Assembly: GCA_913031515.1 (NCBI GenBank)
Contig: CAJWET010000081.1
Location: 1 to 7,174, forward strand
From: an uncultured Acidimicrobiaceae bacterium
GTDB lineage: Bacteria; Actinomycetota; Acidimicrobiia; Acidimicrobiales; UBA8592
Direction: 5' to 3'
DNA length: 7,174 bases
The number at the start of each line of letters is the position of its first letter. Positions within the stretch are counted from its first letter, which is position 1. Shown here in pieces: positions 1 through 5,545 of the stretch. A program made the position numbers and the translations under genes. The notes under the pieces were generated by a model, which was not told the origin of the DNA, did no database searches, and saw only the letters and a list, made by a program, of their open reading frames with translations.

Positions 1-345
1 CCGCGTGTGGTCGGGAGGGTCAAGAAATAGAAGAGACGGGGCGGTTTGAGAACGGCTTTCATTTACTTTCTGTCGGAATGCAACAATCTCTGCGGATTCT
101 TTTCGGGGAAGCATTGAACCTCCTGGACCTGACTGGTCTCCTTTCCCGAATCGATTGTCACGAAAGACACTACGGCAGTCAGCGAAACGAGAGAGGAAGA
201 TTGCTCCGTTAGAACTCTCAAAGACTGGCATGTCATCTCGAAGCTTTTTATACCAGGGGGAAGGATCTGCTACTCCTTCAGGAGTTAAGAACAGGTTCAG
301 TAGGTATTCATCTCCGATTTGTTGTTCTTGTTGTGTGGAAATCAT
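1..345 (-). CDS. Cytochrome P450, N-terminal fragment (runs off left edge)
   Basis: Heme-thiolate monooxygenase; the substrate cannot be told from this fragment. Reading the minus strand from ATG at 345-343 gives 115 open codons to the window edge with no stop. The product carries the N-terminal landmarks of soluble bacterial P450s: a PSPWYKKLRDDMPVF segment (about residues 28-42), the SRFADCRSVFRDNRFGKG stretch (52-69) matching the usual 'sRyaDvravLrDprFg' pattern, and LLFLDPPDHTR (105-115), the C-helix motif whose His and following Arg contact the heme propionates. No signal peptide or membrane anchor is present, so it should be cytosolic. The family is usually about 400-430 residues, so roughly 300 residues, including the Cys heme ligand, lie outside the window. 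The start is uncertain. An in-frame TTG at 357-355 has a GGA (366-364) at good spacing, while the ATG has no nearby Shine-Dalgarno. An in-frame TAA lies further upstream. It is transcribed divergently from the lipid operon. Family call is firm. Confidence 0.9.
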   Translation of the reverse strand, partial: MISTQQEQQIGDEYLLNLFLTPEGVADPSPWYKKLRDDMPVFESSNGAIFLSRFADCRSVFRDNRFGKGDQSGPGGSMLPRKESAEIVAFRQKVNESRSQTAPSLLFLDPPDHTR

Positions 346-408
346 GTACAGGGCCAATTCTTTTCCGTCGTCAGTAGACGATACGATTTAGATCTATCAT
401 ACAGTGGC
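346..408. promoter_or_regulatory. Divergent promoter region between the P450 and the lipid operon
   Basis: This 63-bp gap must hold the start signals of both divergent genes. On the plus strand TATCAT (395-400) resembles a -10 element and would place transcription start near 407, two bases before the ATG at 409, giving a leaderless or nearly leaderless mRNA. That agrees with the lack of any Shine-Dalgarno before this ATG. On the minus strand TATGAT (401 to 396) is one mismatch from TATAAT and would start transcription near 389, with a leader of about 44 nt before the P450 ATG. The two -10 boxes share five bases. No convincing -35 box is visible for either direction. The assignment is inferred from sequence only. 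Confidence 0.5.
368..381. repeat. Short inverted repeat in the divergent promoter, possible operator
   Basis: TCGTC (368-372), a four-base spacer AGTA, then GACGA (377-381) form a perfect 5-bp inverted repeat. It lies upstream of the candidate plus-strand -10 box and just downstream of the predicted minus-strand start, where it could be a repressor or activator site or a small leader hairpin of the P450 mRNA. No regulator gene is visible in the window, and a repeat this short can occur by chance. Confidence 0.25.
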
Positions 409-1380
409 ATGGCCGAACCGGTAGAAACACATTTCTCTGATGGAATGGTAGCTCATTTCTTCCGAGGTGTTTTTATGGGGCTGGCTGATGCAGTTCCCGG
501 TGTTTCTGGGGGAACTATCGCTTTATTGTTGGGGGTCTATAACCGTCTCATCGAAAACATCGGAATCCTCACGAGAGGGTTTGCTCATTTGTTTCGGAGG
601 GAATTCCGGGAGTTGTGGGCCAAACTTCGAACAGTGGACTGGAGATTTCTATTTCCTCTACTGGTAGGCGTGTTTTTAGCGTTTGGAGTTTTAGCTCATT
701 TTATTGAAAGCCTTCTCGAGGATTACCCTCAACCGATGGCAGGTTTGTTCTTTGGGTTAGTCGCTGTTTCTATACTCACTGGGATCAGGATGGTGCAGGA
801 ATGGAATTACCGTAGATGTAGTTATGTGGTTCTTGTAGCCGCAGCAACATTTATCCTTTTGGCATTTAGTTCAGGTCAAATACAAGATCCGTCTTTAACA
901 TATTTCTTTGTCGGAGGTTTAATCGCTATCTGTGCAATGGTACTTCCCGGTATTTCAGGATCATTTTTATTATTGACAATAGGGATGTATGCACCGTTAA
1001 TTGGGGCGATAAATGATAGGCAGCTAGGTGAATTAACGGTATTTGGTATCGGAGCTATTATTTCTCTTGGCATCTCTGTAAGGGTCTTGGGATGGGTTTT
1101 AAATCGTCATAGCGACAGTCTGATGGCATGCCTGATTGGGCTGATGGTTGGTAGCCTCCGTGTTTTATGGCCCTGGCCGGATGGAGTTGGCGTGATAAGT
1201 GAAAAAGATGATGAAGTTGTTAAGGGAACTGCACTTGGTTGGCCGGTCGACTTCAGTGGCTTTATTTGGCCTACACTTCTCGCCTTCGCGGGATTTATTC
1301 TTGTCTCAACCGTTTTAAAATTTGAGCGAAAGAGCCAAAGAGATTTGCTTGCCGATTCCATAAGCGGTGTGGGCGAATGA
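409..1380 (+). CDS. DUF368 (PopT-type) polyprenyl-phosphate translocase
   Basis: A polytopic inner-membrane protein of 323 residues, family DUF368. Members have been shown to recycle undecaprenyl phosphate, the lipid carrier of peptidoglycan and other surface polymers, from the outer to the inner leaflet. The family signature appears twice: GLADAVPGVSGGT (about 24-36) and AMVLPGISGS (about 176-185). These are the two inverted-repeat reentrant elements expected of the fold. Hydrophobic segments lie near 80-98, 109-124, 139-153, 164-200, 211-231, 239-253 and 285-303, with a basic loop between 53 and 77 and a charged cytosolic tail ending DSISGVGE. I chose ATG 409: an open frame to an ATG at 319 exists, but it would overlap the P450 start on the other strand and adds 30 unfamily-like residues. 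ATG 445 is a shorter alternative. The first gene of the operon, its stop overlaps the kinase start as ATGA. The family call is strong; the transported lipid is inferred from the family. Confidence 0.88.
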   Translation: MAEPVETHFSDGMVAHFFRGVFMGLADAVPGVSGGTIALLLGVYNRLIENIGILTRGFAHLFRREFRELWAKLRTVDWRFLFPLLVGVFLAFGVLAHFIESLLEDYPQPMAGLFFGLVAVSILTGIRMVQEWNYRRCSYVVLVAAATFILLAFSSGQIQDPSLTYFFVGGLIAICAMVLPGISGSFLLLTIGMYAPLIGAINDRQLGELTVFGIGAIISLGISVRVLGWVLNRHSDSLMACLIGLMVGSLRVLWPWPDGVGVISEKDDEVVKGTALGWPVDFSGFIWPTLLAFAGFILVSTVLKFERKSQRDLLADSISGVGE

Positions 1381-2240
1381 GCACCCAACTTCTAATCAAC
1401 CCCTCTGCTGGTCGGGGTAAAGCTCAAAAGCTAAATAACGCTATTGTCCGTGAGGTCCGATCTCACTGTGGTGATGTCGAAGTACTCTCAGCCGCTTCAG
1501 TTGAGGAAACCAAGTTACTTCTGAAAAAAACAGTTGAGAATGGGAGCGAGAGACTGATTGTTGCGGGGGGAGACGGAATTGTCCACTTCGCTATACAGGC
1601 CGTCGCTGGTTCTTCAACGGTTCTAGGGGTCATTCCCATAGGGTCTGGAAACGACTTTGCTCGAGCTCTTGGTCTTCCTTCGCAAATTGAAGCAGCCTCG
1701 AAGATTGCATTATCTAAGCCTTCAAAGATAGATCTACTAAAAGTTGGTGACCGGTGGGTGGCATCGGTGTTAACTTTTGGCTTCTCTGCAGATGTGAATA
1801 CTCGAGCAAATCATATGAAGCGCCCGAAAGGCCCGAGCAGGTATACCTTTGCAACTTTATTTTGTCTACCAAAATTACAGAGTAGGCATTTAGACCTTCG
1901 AGTGGATGGAAGTCATTTCCATTTCGATCTGACTCTGGGGACCGTAGCAAACACCAGTGATTTTGGGGGCGGTATGAAAATTGCTCCTGATGCAGATCCA
2001 TGTGATGGAATATCTAATCTTACGTTGGTTACGAGTCTCGGAAAGATGGAACTGCTTTGGTTCTTTCGTCGGGTATTTGATGGATCACATTTAAAACACC
2101 CTAAGGTTCAGACTTTGGAAGGTAAAAACATCGTTATCGTCTCTGAAGGTTTCGATATTTGGGGGGATGGAGAACTGATCGGAGTTTCACCAATGGAAAT
2201 TGAATTGGTTCCTGAAGCTCTTCATATTGCGAAGGGTTAG
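1377..2240 (+). CDS. Diacylglycerol kinase-fold lipid kinase (DAGKc / YegS-like)
   Basis: A soluble 287-residue lipid kinase that transfers the ATP gamma-phosphate to a lipid hydroxyl, probably diacylglycerol or a related membrane lipid, at the cytosolic face. Visible motifs in order are LINPSAGRGKA (6-16, phosphate/nucleotide region), IVAGGDGI (61-68, the glycine-rich GGDG nucleotide loop), VIPIGSGNDFARALGL (85-100, the family's 'P.GTGNDFAR' block), NTSDFGGGMKIAPDADPCDG (192-211) and WGDGELI (262-268), where the DGE carries the Asp and Glu that act in catalysis in this family. Length matches the usual 290-310. The usual GGDGT is GGDGI here, and the second block has GSGND rather than GTGND. 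Both are mild variations, and all expected acidic residues remain. The ATG overlaps the preceding stop (ATGA), so translation is probably coupled. The true substrate is not readable from sequence. Neighbouring a polyprenyl-phosphate translocase, it could act on polyprenol, but diacylglycerol is the default. Confidence 0.87.
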   Translation: MSTQLLINPSAGRGKAQKLNNAIVREVRSHCGDVEVLSAASVEETKLLLKKTVENGSERLIVAGGDGIVHFAIQAVAGSSTVLGVIPIGSGNDFARALGLPSQIEAASKIALSKPSKIDLLKVGDRWVASVLTFGFSADVNTRANHMKRPKGPSRYTFATLFCLPKLQSRHLDLRVDGSHFHFDLTLGTVANTSDFGGGMKIAPDADPCDGISNLTLVTSLGKMELLWFFRRVFDGSHLKHPKVQTLEGKNIVIVSEGFDIWGDGELIGVSPMEIELVPEALHIAKG

Positions 2241-2600
2241 GTGTACGCTTCGAATATGGAGATACCACAAAGGGAGTGGATAGCCTCACTTAATGAGAAA
2301 ATTTCTACATTAATTTCTGGAGTTGTGACGGATCCTCTGGTTATCCAGTACGAGGTAATGAGTAACAGTAGCGAAGGGTACGTCTACCATCTAACTCTTC
2401 TCGATGGTGCGGCTTCGATACAAGAGGGCAAGTCAGAGCAGGTTGATATTACTTTCTCTTTAGAGGAAACAACGGCGTCACAAATTCAAGCTGGATCACT
2501 TAACACGGAAGAAGCTTTCCTAAAGGGTCTCTTAACAATTGACGGAGACGTCAAGCACCTGCTAGATATCCATCACCAAATTGAAAGCTCGAATATTTAA
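2241..2600 (+). CDS. SCP2 sterol-carrier-domain protein, small lipid-binding protein
   Basis: A 119-residue soluble protein resembling a single SCP2 (sterol carrier protein 2) domain. This fold holds a hydrophobic ligand, such as a fatty acyl chain, sterol or polyprenoid, in a tunnel. The diagnostic part is the C-terminal half: VDITFSLEETTASQIQAG (68-85), followed by SLNTEEAFLKGLLTIDGD (86-103), which matches the family pattern 'D.t..l..e....l..G.l.p..aF..G.lki.GD'. There is no signal peptide, membrane segment or catalytic motif. The GTG start directly follows the kinase TAG with no gap, and AAGGG at 2232-2236 serves as Shine-Dalgarno. An in-frame ATG at 2256 is possible but lacks one. It is the last gene of the three-gene operon, so it may deliver or bind the lipid used by the kinase or the translocase. 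That link is inference from position; in other actinobacteria stand-alone SCP2 proteins are mostly uncharacterised. Confidence 0.78.
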   Translation: MYASNMEIPQREWIASLNEKISTLISGVVTDPLVIQYEVMSNSSEGYVYHLTLLDGAASIQEGKSEQVDITFSLEETTASQIQAGSLNTEEAFLKGLLTIDGDVKHLLDIHHQIESSNI

Positions 2601-2612
2601 ATTCGTTTCTTT
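2590..2612. terminator. Weak hairpin at the convergent gene ends
   Basis: CGAAT (2590-2594), loop ATTTAA, ATTCG (2601-2605) form a 5-bp stem followed by TTTCTTT. GAAA at 2583-2586 could pair with TTTC at 2606-2609 across a 3-base bulge. It sits over the last codons of the SCP2 gene and the 20-bp gap before the malate dehydrogenase stop, so it might end transcription from both sides. The stem is A+T-rich and short, so this is a weak candidate. Confidence 0.3.
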
Positions 2613-2620
2613 GTGGGGTA

Positions 2621-3610
2621 TTAGATCAAACCAAGAGAATTCACTGTTTCGTGCTCTGCTACCAGTTCTGCGGCCGAAGCATCAATTTTCTGACGGCTGA
2701 ATTCATCGATATCTAAACCCTGAACGATCTCATACGCGCCATCACTACACGTCACAGGAAATGATGAGATAACCCCTTCGGGAACGCCATAGCTACCATC
2801 TGATGGGATGGCCATTGAAACCCAATCTCCTTCGGGAGTTCCTAGTTCCCAGTCACGCATATGGTCAATTGCCGCATTTGCAGCTGAAGCCGCTGAAGAT
2901 GCTCCGCGGGCTTTGATGATTGCTGCTCCTCGTTGTTGGACAGTCGGAATAAAATAATTCTCCAGCCATCCTTGATCGGCTACGGTCTCAGCTACCGATT
3001 TCCCTCCCACTTGACAGTGGAAGAGATCAGGGTATTGCGTTGCCGAATGATTACCCCAAATTGTCATTTTCTTGACGGCTTCAACAGGAACTCCGAGTTT
3101 TTCTGCAACTTGGCTTTTTGCTCGATTATGATCGAGACGAGTCATCGCCGTGAATTGGCTAGGATTTATTCCCGCAGCCGCAGACTGAGCGATTAAAGCA
3201 TTGGTATTTGCAGGATTCCCAACTACAAGGACCTTTATGGCTGTGTTGGCATTTTCCAAGATTGCTTTTCCTTGGCGCCCAAAAATACCTCCATTGGCTT
3301 CAAGAAGATCGGCTCGTTCCATTCCATCTTTTCTGGGCATAGCCCCAACCAGAAGAGCATAATCACTACCTTCAAAAGCTACGTTCGGGTCATCTGTTTT
3401 TGTAACTGACCCCAATAAAGGGAATGCACAATCCTCAAGCTCCATATGCACACCATCCAATGCTCCAAGCGCTGGAGTTATTTCGAGCAATCGCAAGTTT
3501 ACTGGCTGGTCGAGGCCGAGCATCTGGCCACTTGCAATCCTAAAGAGCAGCGCATATCCAATTTGTCCTGCTGCGCCTGTCACTGTTACATTTACCGCTT
3601 CGTTGTTCAC
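2621..3610 (-). CDS. mdh: Malate dehydrogenase (NAD-dependent)
   Basis: Interconverts malate and oxaloacetate with NAD in the TCA cycle; cytosolic. The 329 residues match the length of the actinobacterial/cytosolic-type enzyme. The N-terminal Rossmann fold has VTVTGAAGQIGYALL (8-22, dinucleotide-binding glycine motif) and LLEI (41-44), whose acidic residue at the end of the second strand favours NAD over NADP. Substrate-binding arginines lie in GAMPRKDGMERADLL (89-103; Arg93 and Arg99). GNPANTNAL (131-139) is the conserved nicotinamide-side loop, TRLDHNRA (157-164) supplies Arg158 and the relay Asp160, and IWGNHSATQYPD (184-195) supplies the catalytic His188. MPRKD, rather than a lactate-dehydrogenase-type loop, supports malate specificity. 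The GTG start is set by a strong AGGAGG five bases upstream. It follows the ABC exporter on the same strand after 72 bp and converges with the SCP2 gene. All key residues are present. Confidence 0.97.
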   Translation of the reverse strand: MNNEAVNVTVTGAAGQIGYALLFRIASGQMLGLDQPVNLRLLEITPALGALDGVHMELEDCAFPLLGSVTKTDDPNVAFEGSDYALLVGAMPRKDGMERADLLEANGGIFGRQGKAILENANTAIKVLVVGNPANTNALIAQSAAAGINPSQFTAMTRLDHNRAKSQVAEKLGVPVEAVKKMTIWGNHSATQYPDLFHCQVGGKSVAETVADQGWLENYFIPTVQQRGAAIIKARGASSAASAANAAIDHMRDWELGTPEGDWVSMAIPSDGSYGVPEGVISSFPVTCSDGAYEIVQGLDIDEFSRQKIDASAAELVAEHETVNSLGLI

Positions 3611-3615
3611 AGAAT

Positions 3616-3621
3616 CCTCCT
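3616..3621 (-). promoter_or_regulatory. Strong Shine-Dalgarno of mdh
   Basis: AGGAGG on the minus strand ends five bases before the GTG at 3610-3608. It decides the non-ATG start and is the best ribosome-binding site in the window, fitting a highly translated central-metabolism enzyme. Confidence 0.85.
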
Positions 3622-3634
3622 GGGTCCCCTTGTG

Positions 3635-3640
3635 AGATTA
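3635..3640 (-). promoter_or_regulatory. Candidate -10 box of mdh
   Basis: TAATCT on the minus strand resembles a -10 element and would start transcription near 3628, leaving a short leader that still contains the Shine-Dalgarno. No good -35 box is seen upstream. The 72-bp gap after the exporter genes, compared with overlaps elsewhere, makes a separate mdh promoter likely, but this exact site is uncertain. Confidence 0.3.
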
Positions 3641-3670
3641 GCCAAGACCGCTTACATGTTGACCAATTAT

Positions 3671-3682
3671 GCAAATATTTGC
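3671..3682. repeat. 12-bp perfect palindrome GCAAATATTTGC
   Basis: A perfect palindrome immediately after the stop codon (3685-3683) of the downstream ABC gene. On the plus strand it is followed by a T-rich run (3683-3694), but no plus-strand gene ends here. In the minus direction no T-run follows, so it does not look like a terminator for the exporter. As a hairpin it would have only about four pairs. A protein-binding site upstream of mdh is possible. Confidence 0.35.
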
Positions 3683-5545
3683 TTATTTATTTTTCTTCGC
3701 CTGCCGGGTGTTTCCTACCCAACTATCGAAGAGAGAAGCATAGACTCCTGCATTGTCGACAAGTTGAGAATGGTGGCCTGATTCAACAATTTCTCCTTCA
3801 TCAAAGACAAGGACTAGGTCTGCTCGTTCAGCAGTACTTAATCTGTGCGCTACAGAAATAGTCGTACGTCCTTCAGAAAGGCGGTCTAAAGCTGAAACAA
3901 GCGCTACTTCAGTCTCCGGATCCACTGCACTTGTCGCTTCATCTAGAATTAACAGACCGGGATTGGCTAACTGGGCTCGAGCTAGGGCTACAAGTTGACG
4001 CTCTCCGACAGATAGTCGTTCACCTCTGGGTCCGACATGTGTTTTAATCCCTTCAGGAAGTGTCTCTATCCACCATCGAAGATCTAGAGCATAGAATGCT
4101 TCCGCGACGTCGCTGGAGCTTGCTCCAGGTTTGGCAAATGCAACATTTTCGACAATTGTTTCATTGAAAAGGAAACCATCCTGTGGAACCATCTGAATTG
4201 ATCTATGCCTTGACTCGGTTTCTACCTCTGAAAGAAGCAGCTCTCCAATCCTTATTGATCCCTGAGTGGGATCAGCTAAACGGGTTAGGAGTTTGACAAA
4301 GGTCGTTTTTCCTGAACCTGTCGCACCCACTACGGCAACGTTGATTCCAGCGGGTATTTCACAATTTACATTCGTAAGGACTTGTCCACCTGTCCTGTAG
4401 CTGAATTGGAGGTCATCTACGTCGATTTTCAGTGCTCCATCTGGAAGAGTCTTCCCGTTGGAAGGTTCATCAACTTCGATAGGGATGTCAAGAACTGACA
4501 GCACTTTCCACCAGCCTGCAAGTGCTGTCTGGGTTTGATCGAGCACTTCCCCTAATTCCCATATAGGTGCGATAAGGACCGTTGTGAGGAAGACGAATGC
4601 GATCATCTCCCCTGAGGACAATCCCATTTCAGGACCAAATAAGGACCCTGTGACGATGACTCCACCTATTGCGATAGCGCTAAAGGAGTCCATGACAGGT
4701 GCTAGCAAGGCAAAAAACTTCATCGCTTTCAGTTGTCTTTTGAATTGCGTTTGATTGGCATTTTCGAGCTTTTGTCGAACTGTTTCTTGGTATCCGTATG
4801 ACCGTATTACAGGAGCTGCCATAACGGCTTCAGATACTTGTCCCATGGTCTCTGACACAGCATCTCTAACCTCTCTATATTTCAAGAACTGTTGGCGTTG
4901 GATTGCTTTTAGGATGGGGACTATCGGAATATAGATAGCGATCACGACGATGGTTAGCTGCCAACTGTAAATAGCCATCACAGTAAGGGTTCCGATGATG
5001 ATAACAGAATCGACAATCCACGCGATGGCTCCCCATTGAGCAAATTGGGAGAGGGTTTCAATGTCGCTTGTGACACGCGCTGTCAAAATCCCTTTGCGGG
5101 CTTCAAGATGGTCAGCGAGACTTAACCGTTGTAGATGCGAAAAAACTCTTATCCTTAGTTCGAGAATGGTTGTTTCAGCTACTTTCACTAGCCGGTTATA
5201 GGTAGTGCGTTGGGCGATTACTACAAATGAGATAATTAGAAATGCGATTATGCACGAGGAGTAGATAAAGCCCGAATCGAGTCCATTCGTGGCATTCAAT
5301 CCTTTGTCTAGAATCTGTTGGATAAGAATAGGTATTGCCAAAGACCCTGATGCAACAATTAATGCCATCAAGACTGTTATCGCAGCACCGGCTCGCAATT
5401 CGGGGCTAACTTCGAGACCACGACGCAGAACGGCCAACGCAGATGTTCTTTGGTGCTGACTATCGTCATCAAAGGGATCAGTGGTAGATCGTTCGTAGCC
5501 TATTTCTCCTCTCGTTGACTGATGTGTCTGCCGTTCTGACTTCAT
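3683..5545 (-). CDS. ABC exporter half-transporter with catalytic Walker B (heterodimer partner 2)
   Basis: A 620-residue inner-membrane ABC half-transporter, membrane domain then ATPase, of the multidrug/lipid exporter class. A hydrophilic N-terminal extension of about 45 residues with an acidic DPFDDD precedes six predicted membrane segments near 52-78, 92-112, 168-190, 192-212, 275-300 and 312-335. The nucleotide-binding domain shows Walker A GATGSGKT (407-414), Q-loop Gln455, signature LSVGE (511-515, degenerate relative to LSGGQ), Walker B LLILDE (531-536) with catalytic Glu536, D-loop SAVD (539-542) and H-loop His567. The intact Glu plus defective signature complements the upstream partner, so the two should form a heterodimer with one active and one degenerate ATP site. 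The ATG overlaps the partner's stop as ATGA, indicating coupled translation. The exporter class is firm; the substrate cannot be read from the sequence. Confidence 0.93.
   Translation of the reverse strand: MKSERQTHQSTRGEIGYERSTTDPFDDDSQHQRTSALAVLRRGLEVSPELRAGAAITVLMALIVASGSLAIPILIQQILDKGLNATNGLDSGFIYSSCIIAFLIISFVVIAQRTTYNRLVKVAETTILELRIRVFSHLQRLSLADHLEARKGILTARVTSDIETLSQFAQWGAIAWIVDSVIIIGTLTVMAIYSWQLTIVVIAIYIPIVPILKAIQRQQFLKYREVRDAVSETMGQVSEAVMAAPVIRSYGYQETVRQKLENANQTQFKRQLKAMKFFALLAPVMDSFSAIAIGGVIVTGSLFGPEMGLSSGEMIAFVFLTTVLIAPIWELGEVLDQTQTALAGWWKVLSVLDIPIEVDEPSNGKTLPDGALKIDVDDLQFSYRTGGQVLTNVNCEIPAGINVAVVGATGSGKTTFVKLLTRLADPTQGSIRIGELLLSEVETESRHRSIQMVPQDGFLFNETIVENVAFAKPGASSSDVAEAFYALDLRWWIETLPEGIKTHVGPRGERLSVGERQLVALARAQLANPGLLILDEATSAVDPETEVALVSALDRLSEGRTTISVAHRLSTAERADLVLVFDEGEIVESGHHSQLVDNAGVYASLFDSWVGNTRQAKKNK

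Noticed and set aside
155..391. Plus-strand open frame of 78 codons
   Set aside because: It lies antisense to the P450 fragment, has no family resemblance and no ribosome-binding site. The minus-strand reading has clear P450 motifs.
319..408. Upstream extension of the DUF368 gene to ATG 319
   Set aside because: The 30 extra residues are not family-like, overlap the P450 start region on the other strand and span the probable promoter. ATG 409 fits the family N-terminus.
3446..3861. Plus-strand frames across the mdh start and the exporter 3' end
   Set aside because: They are shadows of strongly supported minus-strand genes, with no recognisable domains.
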